Below are positions 8,454-17,967 of a DNA stretch of 64,000 bases, piece after piece; within the stretch, counting starts at the first letter, position 1, and each line of letters starts with the position of its first letter. The stretch is from an uncultured Bacteroides sp. (lineage in GTDB: Bacteria > Bacteroidota > Bacteroidia > Bacteroidales > Bacteroidaceae), in contig USCT01000002.1 of NCBI GenBank assembly GCA_900553185.1, positions 120,140 to 184,139 on the forward strand, written 5' to 3'. A program made the position numbers and the translations under genes. The notes beneath the pieces are model-generated. The model saw only the letters and a list, made by a program, of their open reading frames with translations. It had not been told where the DNA came from and searched no databases.

Positions 8454-9614
8454 TTAATGTTTAATTTTCAATGTATAAAAAAGTAAATAAATGACACCGG
8501 CCGTCATCACTGCCACGGCTCCGTTCTGTCCGATCGCATCGCTGGCTACCCCCATCAGAAGCGGGAAAACCGTTCCCCCGAAGAGTCCCATGATCATCAG
8601 ACCAGATACTTCATTCTTTTTGTTCGGCTCTGCCAGCAAGGCCTGTGAAAATACAATGGAGAACACATTTGAGTTTCCAAAACCGATCAAAGCTATACAG
8701 ATATAAATGATGGTTTGAGAATCAAACGCGAAAAGCCCGATCATAGCCAATGCCATGCAAAGCACACTGATCAGAAAGAATGCTTTCGAGGATACGACCC
8801 GCAGGATAAACGCTCCGGAAAAACATCCCAGTGTACGGAAAATAAAATACAGACTCGTAGCAAATCCAGCTTCCGTCAGTGTCATGCCTATGCGTTCCAT
8901 CAGAATTTTCGGAGCCGTCGTATTGGTACCTACATCAATTCCTACATGGCACATAATCCCCAGAAAAGACAACAGGATAAAGGGTTTTCCCAACAGCTTC
9001 AGGCAATCGGAAAATCCGGATGCCTTGTCCGGCTGTTCTTCTTCGATCGGAGTAGCCGAAAGCAATAAGATGGCAATAACAGCCACAATCATATAAATAG
9101 GGAACAATATCCGCCATCCCAAGCCGAAGGTAGGCATTGCCTGTAACGCTCCCCACATGGCCAGATAAGGGGCCAGAAAAGAAGCAATAGCCTTGACAAA
9201 CTGTCCGAAGGTCAACGTACTGGCCAGCCGGTCGCCGGAAATTATATTGCTCAGCAAAGGATTGAGGGAAGTCTGCATCAATGCATTTCCGATACCCAAC
9301 AAAGAAAATGCGCAAAGCATCAATCCATAACTGTCATCGAATATCGGAAGCAACAACGACAAGAACGTGACACCCAGACTCAGCAACACCGTTTTCTTTC
9401 GCCCGATACGGTTCATCAGCACACCTGTAGGAACAGAAAAGATCAGAAACCAGAAAAACACCAGCGAAGGAAATATGTTTGCTTCCGAATCTGTAAGATG
9501 CAGATCCTCCTTTACATAGTTCGATGCTATTCCGACCAGATCTACAAATCCCATGGCAAAGAAGCAAAGCATTACCGGGAAAAGTTTAGTATATTTCAAT
9601 TGATTATTCGTCAT
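8454..9614 (-). CDS. MFS sugar (fructose) transporter, FucP/GlcP-like
   Basis: 386 residues from the ATG at 9614, which has an AT-rich AAAAGAATAAAA leader. A TTG at 9641 would add nine residues and is less likely. There are about twelve TM segments. The MNRIGRKKTVLL loop is the typical MFS cytoplasmic signature after TM2. This subfamily in Bacteroides fructan loci imports fructose by proton symport at the inner membrane. It sits between the GH32 gene and fructokinase, and only 4 nt separate it from the latter. Substrate is inferred from context. Confidence 0.9.
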   Translation of the reverse strand: MTNNQLKYTKLFPVMLCFFAMGFVDLVGIASNYVKEDLHLTDSEANIFPSLVFFWFLIFSVPTGVLMNRIGRKKTVLLSLGVTFLSLLLPIFDDSYGLMLCAFSLLGIGNALMQTSLNPLLSNIISGDRLASTLTFGQFVKAIASFLAPYLAMWGALQAMPTFGLGWRILFPIYMIVAVIAILLLSATPIEEEQPDKASGFSDCLKLLGKPFILLSFLGIMCHVGIDVGTNTTAPKILMERIGMTLTEAGFATSLYFIFRTLGCFSGAFILRVVSSKAFFLISVLCMALAMIGLFAFDSQTIIYICIALIGFGNSNVFSIVFSQALLAEPNKKNEVSGLMIMGLFGGTVFPLLMGVASDAIGQNGAVAVMTAGVIYLLFYTLKIKH

Positions 9615-9647
9615 TTTTATTCTTTTAAAAACATTCACCAACGTATT

Positions 9648-9663
9648 GTTTCAAACGCGAAAC
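9648..9663. promoter_or_regulatory. Inverted repeat upstream of the MFS gene
   Basis: GTTTC-N6-GAAAC lies 34 nt before the transporter ATG. The GAAACAT/ATGTTTC sequence recurs in the inverted repeat upstream of susC (16531-16575), so both could bind one regulator of the fructan locus. No clear -7 box was found here. Confidence 0.35.
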
Positions 9664-9670
9664 ATACATT

Positions 9671-11470
9671 TTACTGTAACTTATATACTTTCAGAGATTT
9701 CACCGTATAATTGCCTTCAAAGACCATTTTATTATAAGGATCTGTCGGGAATACCAGGTTCGTCATAACGAACTTTCCTTCCTCACCAAAGGCTTCAATA
9801 CTTGAACGGTCAACAAACAGACGCAACTTTAAGTCACCGTTGAGATCTGCAACCGGAGCAGCCGTCACAGCCGGAAAATCATTGCTGAAATCTACTTTTC
9901 CACTCATGCTGCGATCCATCACAAACTGTTTGTGCAATACATCGTAATACATGGAAACCTTCTCTCCCTTTGCATTCTGCAGACAGAAAGAGACATTGGA
10001 AGTACCAGAATTACGAATTACCATTTCAATTTCATACGCTCCTCCGTTATTTTGAAGCAACTGTTCTACTTCGTACTTACCCGAAACCTTGAAAGAAGAA
10101 ACGGTTCCCTTTTCGGCACGGGCTTTCTTGATTTCCGGCGAAGGAGTACTCTTCAGATACAATTCTCCACCTTCCCGATAGAGCGTAAGGTCGCGGGCAA
10201 TGGTATTGGCACTGCGATATTGCGACGTCGGTACATTATTGGCATACTGCCAGTTGCTCATCCATCCTAATGCAACGCAACGTCCGTCGGGAGCATTGCT
10301 CCAGGTTACGGTAGCATAGTTGTCTTTTCCCCAGTCCAGCCATTTGGTCAGCGTCGGAGATTCATTTACGAATTTCTTTCCGTCAAAGGAACCCACGAAA
10401 TATTGTGCAGCGCTGCCTCCAAAAGGACCGCCCGGATTTAAATTACATATCAATACCCATTTCTTCTGACTGGTACCTTCTACAGAAACTTCTACCAGAT
10501 CCGGACACTCCCATACTCCGCCGTGTGCGCCCTGCATGGCACCGAAATTACTTTCCTTCTTCCATTCCTTCAGGTTGACAGAAGAATAAATCTCCATGTG
10601 CTGTCCTACGGCCAGAATCATAACCCAATGCTTTCCGGGAGCATACCAGAATACTTTCGGATCACGGAAATCACGCTCTGTAGAAGTCAGAACAGGATTG
10701 TTCTCATACTTGGTGAAAGTTTTTCCATTATCCAGACTGAATGCCATGCTTTGTGACTGCACGTCTCCCCACGGAGATGATTTGGCAGAAGTGTAAAAAG
10801 CGATGACGGCATCTTTGCCGAAACCGGCCGTATTCTCCTTATCTACCACACAGGAACCGCTGAAAACAGCTCCCCACGCATCCGGTACGATAGCGGTACC
10901 TTCATACTTCCAATGTGCGAGGTCTGTACTGGTAGAATGTCCCCAATGCATGTTTCCCCACATGGAACCATACGGATTATACTGGAAATACAAATGGTAA
11001 ACCCCATCCTTGTAGAACATGCCGTTCGGATCGTTCATCCATCCGTATGCAGGAGTGTGGTGATATACCGGACGAAAAGCCTCACGATTAGCCAGATCAA
11101 ACGAATCGGACATCTTAAGTTCTTTCCAGCATATTGCAGACTCCGGCAATCCCTGTACATCAATGGAAATATGCTGCCCCTTGTAAGCTGATAAAGACAG
11201 TGGCATGTAATAATCCACTTTTTCACGGGCAAGGCGAACATTCATATAAGTTCCTTCCTGCTTATTATTTTTGATAATACCTATTTTACTTTCTGGAGCA
11301 TTTTCTTGAATTGGAAGGAGCAGATATTCCTCTGATACATTTAAGGAAACGATATTTTGTTCATTCACCAGATGACGAACCGTAATCAAAGAGTCAGCCT
11401 GCACGCAAGGAGCCATTCCCAAAAGCATTCCTAAAAATGCAGCTTTTACTGTATATGCATATTTTTTCAT
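9671..11470 (-). CDS. GH32 fructan hydrolase (levanase / exo-beta-fructosidase)
   Basis: 599 residues. A signal peptide (MKKYAYTVKAAFLGMLLGMAPCVQA) is followed by an N-terminal beta-rich region of about 100 residues, the five-bladed GH32 propeller and a C-terminal beta-sandwich. WMNDPNG at about 145 holds the nucleophile Asp, FRDP at about 269 the transition-state stabiliser, and WECPD at about 319 the acid/base Glu. It releases fructose from levan, inulin or sucrose by retaining hydrolysis, probably in the periplasm (there is no lipoprotein Cys). It lies 82 nt downstream of susD. Exo or endo mode and linkage preference cannot be read from the motifs. Confidence 0.94.
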   Translation of the reverse strand: MKKYAYTVKAAFLGMLLGMAPCVQADSLITVRHLVNEQNIVSLNVSEEYLLLPIQENAPESKIGIIKNNKQEGTYMNVRLAREKVDYYMPLSLSAYKGQHISIDVQGLPESAICWKELKMSDSFDLANREAFRPVYHHTPAYGWMNDPNGMFYKDGVYHLYFQYNPYGSMWGNMHWGHSTSTDLAHWKYEGTAIVPDAWGAVFSGSCVVDKENTAGFGKDAVIAFYTSAKSSPWGDVQSQSMAFSLDNGKTFTKYENNPVLTSTERDFRDPKVFWYAPGKHWVMILAVGQHMEIYSSVNLKEWKKESNFGAMQGAHGGVWECPDLVEVSVEGTSQKKWVLICNLNPGGPFGGSAAQYFVGSFDGKKFVNESPTLTKWLDWGKDNYATVTWSNAPDGRCVALGWMSNWQYANNVPTSQYRSANTIARDLTLYREGGELYLKSTPSPEIKKARAEKGTVSSFKVSGKYEVEQLLQNNGGAYEIEMVIRNSGTSNVSFCLQNAKGEKVSMYYDVLHKQFVMDRSMSGKVDFSNDFPAVTAAPVADLNGDLKLRLFVDRSSIEAFGEEGKFVMTNLVFPTDPYNKMVFEGNYTVKSLKVYKLQ

Positions 11471-11552
11471 AAAAAACTATTTTTATTGCTGTATATATTC
11501 CGGCTTGCCTATGCCTTCCCGCCAAGGCAGGAAGGCCGGCCAAACCTGGAAA

Positions 11553-13292
11553 TTATTCATACCCCTTATTTTGTGTATAAAGGCCCGGAATGTAAAACAT
11601 CTGGTTATAAGGAATCGGGAAGAACTCGTTCTTACCGGCTGTAAAATGAGCATCCTTGTAATATTGTCCATAAGGCTGACCTTCGTACACATCATTCTGT
11701 TCACTCTGGAAGTAAGCATTCAATGTCTCGGAAGCAATACCCCAACGACGCAAATCGAAGAAACGTCCGTTTTCCATTGCCATTTCCAATCGGCGTTCCC
11801 AACGCAGGCATTTACGGGCAACTTCCTTAGTAGTAAAGTATCCTTCCGGATAAAGAGCGATTTCACACTGGTCTTTGGCATAACTGATATGTTTGTCAAC
11901 AGACAATGCAGCACGATGACGAATATCATTGACGATGGTCAAAGCTTCAGGCAGTCTGTTCAATTCGATCAATGCCTCAGCACGCATCAGCATGACATCC
12001 GTATAACGGAACACATAGTCATTCATTGCAAAAGCCTGCCAAGAGCCGTTGTAAGTTTCTCCCTGTGAACGCTGCGGAACTTCTTTCAATGAAGTATAAT
12101 ATCCATACGTATTCGGAGTACGTGAATTGGCGGTAGTCATGGTATACTCAGCTTCATACTTGTAAGGGAAGGTAGGCATACCTACTGTATGGAACAAACG
12201 CGGATCCCATTTCTGGCTGTCCGGCTGTCCGTTGATCGGGTAATCAATTTCATCGTTATAATCATCAAACATAGGAAGACCATTCCGTGTCTTGAAAGCA
12301 TTGACCAGATTCTGTGACGGTTTGTGAAAATCCCAACCGCAAGACCACATCTGCCAGCATCCGTTCAGCATATTCGACCAGTTGGCACGTCCATAAGTCG
12401 TATTATCGTCCTGATAGTCTGAACACTGAACCGCAAATATAGACTCTTTGCTATTCTTGTATTCCGGCAGGAAAATGTCACCATAGTCTTCCAGGTATCC
12501 ATAACCGGAAGCCACAACATCGTCTGTATAATCTATCACCTTCTGCATATACTCGGTATTGATATGACTTTCGCCGGTAGTGGCTTCATATCCGTCTCCC
12601 CAGGCCAGTGTCAGGTAGCATTTTGCCAGATAAGCTGCCGCAGCAATTTTATTGGCTCTACCGTCTTCACCGGGTCCTTTTACAGGCAATGTCTCATAAG
12701 CGGCCTGGAAATCGTCGATCACTTTCTGGAACAACTGTTCGTAGCTCAATTCAGTATTGCTAACCTTTTCATAAGTCTGGTCTTCTGTCACTCTCTCGTC
12801 AATCCAAGGTACCTGACGGAAAACAGTCAACAGCTTAAAGTAGAAATGTCCGCGCAAGAAACGCATTTCGGCTACACGCTGTGCTTTCACATCCTCACCC
12901 AATGTATCTCCGTTTCGTTCCAAAGCCAGCAGAGCACGGTTACAACGAGAGATGGCTACATACAGACGATACCACAATTCATCCATTTCACCCGGAGTAG
13001 TAGGTGTCAACGTAGTCCAAACATCAAATGCGTGATAACCTGTATCTGTCGTACCTGAACCACCTTTCAAGCAATCGCCTGAACTTACATCACCATAAGG
13101 AAACAAGTTGAACGGATAAGTATACCAGCAGTCACCCAACATGGCGTATGCCGAATTTACCATTTTTTCAGGATCAGAAAAAGCTTTGTCCTCATCGACT
13201 ACCGCAGTCGGCGTATAGTCCAGGAAATCATCACATCCGGAGAATGTCAATCCCAATGTACAAGCAGCCAATAATATATATTTTTTCATCAT
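11553..13292 (-). CDS. SusD/RagB-family glycan-binding lipoprotein (fructan PUL)
   Basis: 579 residues. The lipoprotein signal ends in LGLTFSGC, followed by the SusD-typical DDFLDYTPT. Internal family segments include RFLRGHFYFKLL, YLAKCYLTLAWGDG and VLMRAEALIELN. The protein is tethered to the outer leaflet of the outer membrane, caps the SusC barrel and captures oligosaccharides. The gene is 17 nt downstream of susC. Fructan specificity is inferred from the GH32, transporter and kinase genes that follow it. Confidence 0.95.
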   Translation of the reverse strand: MMKKYILLAACTLGLTFSGCDDFLDYTPTAVVDEDKAFSDPEKMVNSAYAMLGDCWYTYPFNLFPYGDVSSGDCLKGGSGTTDTGYHAFDVWTTLTPTTPGEMDELWYRLYVAISRCNRALLALERNGDTLGEDVKAQRVAEMRFLRGHFYFKLLTVFRQVPWIDERVTEDQTYEKVSNTELSYEQLFQKVIDDFQAAYETLPVKGPGEDGRANKIAAAAYLAKCYLTLAWGDGYEATTGESHINTEYMQKVIDYTDDVVASGYGYLEDYGDIFLPEYKNSKESIFAVQCSDYQDDNTTYGRANWSNMLNGCWQMWSCGWDFHKPSQNLVNAFKTRNGLPMFDDYNDEIDYPINGQPDSQKWDPRLFHTVGMPTFPYKYEAEYTMTTANSRTPNTYGYYTSLKEVPQRSQGETYNGSWQAFAMNDYVFRYTDVMLMRAEALIELNRLPEALTIVNDIRHRAALSVDKHISYAKDQCEIALYPEGYFTTKEVARKCLRWERRLEMAMENGRFFDLRRWGIASETLNAYFQSEQNDVYEGQPYGQYYKDAHFTAGKNEFFPIPYNQMFYIPGLYTQNKGYE

Positions 13293-13309
13293 ATCTATAG
13301 TTTTTTAAG

Positions 13310-16300
13310 TTAGAATCCTATTTGTAAACCAAATGAAACAGAAGTAGCAAGCGGATAATTCCAGTTCGGGTTTTCCGGATCCGGGCAAGTAAGGCTCTTG
13401 CTCTTGATAGTTAACAGGTTCTGACCTGATAAGTAAACTCGTACACTAGACATCTTAAACTTAGACAAGAAAGAAGTAGGTACTGTGTATCCCACCTGGA
13501 ATGTACGCAGTTTCATATATGATCCGTTTTCTACATAGTAGCTGGAAGCTCTACCTTCATCGGCAGTGTTATTAGTAGTCAATGCCGGGATAGTAGAACC
13601 TGTATTATTGGTGTTCCAAGCGTCCAACAAACGGTTTCCTTTGTTAGAACCGGCATCCGTAATACTCCAGAAGTCTGTCTGTGCTTTCTGGTTATTATAT
13701 ACATCCTGATCACAAACGCCCTGCCAGAACATGGTCAAATCAAAGTTCTTGTAATTCAACGCAATATTCAAACCATAAGAGAATGCAGGTACCGGATTAT
13801 AGATCCAATCCTGGTCATCTTGAGTAATGATTCCGTTTCCGTCCAAGTCTGCATATTTCAATCCGCCGACACGAGCATTAGCCTGACCGGAAGCATCTAC
13901 TTCAGCTTGACTCTGGAAAAGACCTTCTACCACATATCCTACAGAAGAACCATAAGGCATACCTGATTCTACCAGATTTTCCTTAGAAGTGTGTGCATAA
14001 GCTCCGGTAGTTGTTGACGGCAGATAAGTCACCTTGTTACGGAAGAAGTCCGCATTGGCTGTAACATCCAATCCTAAGCCACAAGCAAAGGTCTTACGAT
14101 AACCCAAGCTGAATTCCATACCCCAGTTGCGCAAAGAAGGACCATTCAACCAAGAATTACCACCTTCACCAATAGCACCCAGATAAGCCGGAGAAATCAA
14201 CATATCGCCTACATTCTTCACGTATCCATCGATAGTACCATACAAACTGTTGTTCAAGAATGTAAAGTCAGTACCAATATTATATTGTGTAGCAGATTCC
14301 CATTTCAAATTAGGATTGGCAAGCTGAGTTGCACGGTATCCTGAAGGGAAAGTTCCGGATCCTTGCAGGAACAAATCATACGCTGTAGAAGTTACACGAT
14401 CCAATCCATAATCTACGACATACAATCCAAACTGTGCATTGTTATCAATGGCCTGGTTACCTGTCTGTCCCCAAGACAATCTGATCTTCCAGTCATCCAT
14501 CCAGTCTTTCTGCAGCAATTTAGAAACACGGAAACCCAATGTAGCTGCCGGGAAAGTACCCCAACGGTGACCTTTTCCAAAACGTGAAGAACCATCACGA
14601 CGAATAGTAAACGAAGCCAGAATCAAATCATCATAATTGTAATCTACCTTTCCGAAGAAAGAAGCCAGTCTGTAACCCACTTTGGCACCTGTATTACTCA
14701 TAACACCGGTAGCAGCATTCGGCCACATATAATCGACATCTTCCAATGCGTATCCTTCTGAATAAGCAGAAAAATCAATCAAACTTTGTTTAGACAATTC
14801 AGATCCTAACAAAACATTGAAATCATGCTTATTGGCTATATTGAAATTATAATTAATGGTATTTGACCATGTCCAGTTAACTTCATTTCTATGTGACAAT
14901 GTCGTCTTGGCAATGTCATTGTTCACAATATCAGAATGATAAGTATGAGTCAAAGAATTAATGAATGAATTATAAGTATCCAATCCAAAATTAGAACGGA
15001 AGACAAATCCTTTGAACGGTTTAATATCGACATATCCGTTTCCAAACAAACGCCAGTAATTCAAATGGTTGTCCTTGTTGTGATACAGTTCACGCAACGG
15101 GTTCTGACGGTCGCTCATACCTCCTACCGGACCAGAGAAAGTAGTACCGTCTTCTTCGTACACCGGAACAATCGGAGCCATCTTCAATGCATTTTCCATC
15201 GGAGCACAGTCTGCCTGACTCGTATAAGTCAATGTAAAGTTTTCACCAATTGTAATATACTTGTTCACGTTATACATTGAGTTCATACGGGCAGAAATAT
15301 TTTCGAAATCCGTATATTTCAAAATACCGTTGTTCTTTTTATATCCCAATGAAAACATGGTAGAATGTTTGTCATTGGCATGAGACAAAGACAAATCATA
15401 ATTCTGTGAGAATCCCACTCTTGAGATTTCATCCAACCAGTCTGTATCCGAATATCTCATGGTCTTCTTACTGTTTATATATCCGTCATACAGTCCGTTT
15501 ACCGTATAATTTACATACTGGCTGGTACTTGGATTCCATACTCTAATAGGAGTACCAGAATCAGCATTCAGATTCAAGCCATAGTTGCTGGCATAAGCTA
15601 CCGGATCCAGTCCGTCATTCAATGCAGCCTGAGCCATTGCCGTAGCGTACTCAGAAGAATTACAAACCTTCATCAGAGATTGAGAAGAATAAAACTGAGC
15701 CGTCAAATTGGTAGAGAAGTCAACTTTAACCTTATCAGCCTTTTTACCTTTCTTGGTAGTAATAATAATGACACCATTCGAAGCACGTGAACCATAGATA
15801 GAAGCAGAAGCTGCATCCTTCAATACCTGCATACTCTCAATGTCATTTGCATTTAATGAATTAAGAGCCATATTAGTAGGAACACCATCAATTACATAAA
15901 GCGGATCCTGAGAAGAATTGAAAGAACCAATACCACGAATACGTACGGTAGCTGTTCCACTAGGAGAACCATTACCTGTAATGGTCATACCGGCAACCTT
16001 TCCCTGCAATGCCCGCATGGGGTCAGGATCTGAATTTGTTTTCAATGATTCTGTAGATACCACTGCTACCGATCCTGTCAAGTCGGCCTTACGCTGAGTG
16101 GTATAACCTGTTACCACTACTTCCTGAAGAACTTCCGAATCTTCTTCCAATAAGATTTTCAGGACTCCCTGTGCTTGTAAAGTTTGAGATTTAAAACCTA
16201 CATACGAAATAGTAATTTCAGCTCCTTTGTTGACTGACAAAGTAAACTTTCCGTCAAAATCGGTAATTGTACCGTTTGTTGTTCCCTTTTCAAGAACCGT

Positions 16301-16432
16301 AGCTCCAATAATAGGCTCTCCATCAGATTTGGAAATCACAGTTCCCTCAACTTGCAAACTTTGCGCTTGCACCATCACGCACACCATCATAAACAGGAGC
16401 GTGATAAAAAATGCTCTTTTATCGTTTTTCAT
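13310..16432 (-). CDS. SusC/RagA TonB-dependent receptor (fructan PUL)
   Basis: 1040 residues, usual for SusC. The signal peptide ends in CVMVQAQ. It is followed by a CarboxypepD_reg-like domain (VEGTVISKSDGEPIIGATV), a TonB-box-like region and plug (LQEVVVTGYTTQRKADLTG; VRIRGIGSFNSSQDPLYVIDG), then a 22-strand barrel ending in the aromatic SFGLQIGF. It imports bound fructo-oligosaccharides across the outer membrane with TonB energy. It is the first gene of the operon, behind a promoter at 16498-16505 and an inverted repeat just upstream. Confidence 0.96.
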   Translation of the reverse strand: MKNDKRAFFITLLFMMVCVMVQAQSLQVEGTVISKSDGEPIIGATVLEKGTTNGTITDFDGKFTLSVNKGAEITISYVGFKSQTLQAQGVLKILLEEDSEVLQEVVVTGYTTQRKADLTGSVAVVSTESLKTNSDPDPMRALQGKVAGMTITGNGSPSGTATVRIRGIGSFNSSQDPLYVIDGVPTNMALNSLNANDIESMQVLKDAASASIYGSRASNGVIIITTKKGKKADKVKVDFSTNLTAQFYSSQSLMKVCNSSEYATAMAQAALNDGLDPVAYASNYGLNLNADSGTPIRVWNPSTSQYVNYTVNGLYDGYINSKKTMRYSDTDWLDEISRVGFSQNYDLSLSHANDKHSTMFSLGYKKNNGILKYTDFENISARMNSMYNVNKYITIGENFTLTYTSQADCAPMENALKMAPIVPVYEEDGTTFSGPVGGMSDRQNPLRELYHNKDNHLNYWRLFGNGYVDIKPFKGFVFRSNFGLDTYNSFINSLTHTYHSDIVNNDIAKTTLSHRNEVNWTWSNTINYNFNIANKHDFNVLLGSELSKQSLIDFSAYSEGYALEDVDYMWPNAATGVMSNTGAKVGYRLASFFGKVDYNYDDLILASFTIRRDGSSRFGKGHRWGTFPAATLGFRVSKLLQKDWMDDWKIRLSWGQTGNQAIDNNAQFGLYVVDYGLDRVTSTAYDLFLQGSGTFPSGYRATQLANPNLKWESATQYNIGTDFTFLNNSLYGTIDGYVKNVGDMLISPAYLGAIGEGGNSWLNGPSLRNWGMEFSLGYRKTFACGLGLDVTANADFFRNKVTYLPSTTTGAYAHTSKENLVESGMPYGSSVGYVVEGLFQSQAEVDASGQANARVGGLKYADLDGNGIITQDDQDWIYNPVPAFSYGLNIALNYKNFDLTMFWQGVCDQDVYNNQKAQTDFWSITDAGSNKGNRLLDAWNTNNTGSTIPALTTNNTADEGRASSYYVENGSYMKLRTFQVGYTVPTSFLSKFKMSSVRVYLSGQNLLTIKSKSLTCPDPENPNWNYPLATSVSFGLQIGF

Positions 16433-16497
16433 TTACGCATTAAGATTTAATTAAACATTGATTGATCATTTCTCTTATGCCGTTCAAAACGGTACTG

Positions 16498-16505
16498 CAA
16501 AAGTA
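16498..16505 (-). promoter_or_regulatory. Promoter of the fructan PUL (susC)
   Basis: On the minus strand TACTTTTG matches TAnnTTTG. A TTTG at 16522-16525 could be the -33 box, though 16 nt is shorter than the usual spacing. The predicted leader is about 60 nt. Confidence 0.55.
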
Positions 16506-16530
16506 TTATTCAATCATCCAACAAAGCATA

Positions 16531-16575
16531 AAAAATGTTTCGTTATCAGTCAAAAATATTTCATGAAACATTTTT
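16531..16575. promoter_or_regulatory. Inverted-repeat operator candidate upstream of susC
   Basis: AAAAATGTTTC (16531-16541) is mirrored perfectly by GAAACATTTTT (16565-16575). The right arm overlaps a second palindrome, TTTCATGAAA (16559-16568). The block sits directly upstream of the probable -33 box, which fits an activator site. Hybrid two-component regulators control fructan loci in relatives, but none is encoded nearby. Confidence 0.45.
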
Positions 16576-16829
16576 ACTACATATTGTAACATTTGTTTCA
16601 TTCGCCAAAAACAACACAAACCATTTAAAATCAATGAATTAATATAAAATACAGTAGATAATTAAACTACTTCTGGACTACTAAGAAAAAATAATTATGC
16701 TTTTAAAAACATCGTAATGAATGCCCGAACATTTAATTTCTCCATAGAACAGATGAAAGCAATGACACCACATTTCACAAATTAATCGTATCTTTACCCC
16801 TTGAACGAACATCCTAATATCGGAAAATT

Positions 16830-17492
16830 ATGAACGTACAGATAGAAGAAAGCTGGAAACAAATGCTGGCACCCGAATTTGAGAAAGATTATTTCATAAA
16901 ACTAACAAATTTCGTACGCCACGAATATCAGACTACCACCGTATACCCACCTGGAAAACTTATTTTCAATGCGTTCAATTTATGTCCTTTCAATAAGGTT
17001 AAAGTAGTGATCATTGGTCAAGACCCTTACCACGGACCGGGACAGGCACACGGCCTCTGTTTCTCTGTAAACGACGGTATACCTCAGCCCCCTTCCTTAC
17101 AAAATATTTTCAAGGAAATACACGATGACCTGGGAACATCAATACCCGTTTCCGGTAACCTAACCCGCTGGGCCGAACAAGGCGTACTGTTACTCAATGC
17201 TACCTTAACCGTACGTGCACATCAGGCCGGCTCACATCAGCGACAAGGCTGGGAAGAATTTACCGATGCCGCTATCCGTGCATTGGCAGAGAACCGGGAA
17301 CATCTGGTCTTTATCCTTTGGGGATCGTACGCACAGAAAAAAGGAGCTTTCATTGACCGCAACAAGCATTTGGTACTTACTTCCGTACATCCGTCACCAC
17401 TTTCGGCATATCATGGCTTCTTTGGCAACAAACATTTCAGCAGGACCAACGAATACCTGATTGCCCACGGAGAAACGCCCATTAACTGGTAA
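16830..17492 (+). CDS. ung: Uracil-DNA glycosylase, family 1
   Basis: 220 residues. The water-activating motif GQDPYHGPGQAHGLCFSV is at about 66-83, and the DNA-intercalation motif VHPSPLSAYHGFFG near the C-terminus contains the catalytic His. It removes uracil from DNA as the first step of base excision repair. folB follows 22 nt downstream on the same strand and shares its terminator. Confidence 0.97.
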   Translation: MNVQIEESWKQMLAPEFEKDYFIKLTNFVRHEYQTTTVYPPGKLIFNAFNLCPFNKVKVVIIGQDPYHGPGQAHGLCFSVNDGIPQPPSLQNIFKEIHDDLGTSIPVSGNLTRWAEQGVLLLNATLTVRAHQAGSHQRQGWEEFTDAAIRALAENREHLVFILWGSYAQKKGAFIDRNKHLVLTSVHPSPLSAYHGFFGNKHFSRTNEYLIAHGETPINW

Positions 17493-17514
17493 ACTTAAAA
17501 ACCCACAAAACCAA

Positions 17515-17883
17515 ATGAAAATAACCAACATGTATGTACACTTGAAAGGATTAAAAATATATGCCTACCACGGTGTACTACCACAAGAAAACCGGATTGG
17601 TGCCGAATATACCATCGACCTGCAACTGAAAACTGATTTTACAACAGCCGCTGAAACAGACAACCTGGAAAATACAGTAAACTATGCCACGATATTCGAA
17701 GCTGTAAAAGCAGAAATGTCCGTTCCTTCACAATTACTGGAACATGTCGCCGCCCGAATTGCGAACCGCCTGCTTCAGAATTTTCCACTGGAAGAAGTCA
17801 AGATTTCCATCTACAAGCAGAATCCTCCCATGGGAGCAGATTGCAAGCAAACAGGAATTGAAGCTACATTTCTGAAGGATTAA
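17515..17883 (+). CDS. folB: Dihydroneopterin aldolase
   Basis: 122 residues from the ATG at 17515. An in-frame ATG at 17461 would overlap ung by 32 nt and add 18 residues not expected in the family. It makes 6-hydroxymethyl-7,8-dihydropterin in folate synthesis. Family segments: LKGLKIYAYHGVLPQENRIGAEY (20 of these residues cover the catalytic region with Tyr and Glu), NTVNYATIFEAV, LLEHVAARI and SIYKQNPPMGA. The enzyme is a small oligomeric cytosolic protein. Confidence 0.95.
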   Translation: MKITNMYVHLKGLKIYAYHGVLPQENRIGAEYTIDLQLKTDFTTAAETDNLENTVNYATIFEAVKAEMSVPSQLLEHVAARIANRLLQNFPLEEVKISIYKQNPPMGADCKQTGIEATFLKD

Positions 17884-17897
17884 TTTAGCAAATAAAA

Positions 17898-17944
17898 AAA
17901 TCCCTTTCCTATGTTACCAGAATTCTCACATAAGAAAGGGATTT
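17898..17944. terminator. Bidirectional terminator between folB and GH29
   Basis: Perfect 11-bp stem AAATCCCTTTC with GAAAGGGATTT, flanked by A-rich and T-rich tracts. It serves the converging folB and fucosidase genes. Confidence 0.85.
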
Positions 17945-17967
17945 CTTATTTATAATATATCCGATTA

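Larger units (their letters stand above)
16433..16829. other. Divergent control region between susC and ung
   Basis: No gene. The left part is the susC promoter and leader (a small CCGTT/AACGG hairpin at about 16481-16493, a -7 box and inverted repeats). The right part is AT-rich and ends in a TATCTTTA box at about 16789-16796 that probably drives ung-folB. Confidence 0.6.

Noticed and set aside
16433..16829. CRISPR-like repeats upstream of susC
   Set aside because: The repeats are two arms of one inverted repeat and a palindrome, not regularly spaced direct repeats; no cas genes are present.
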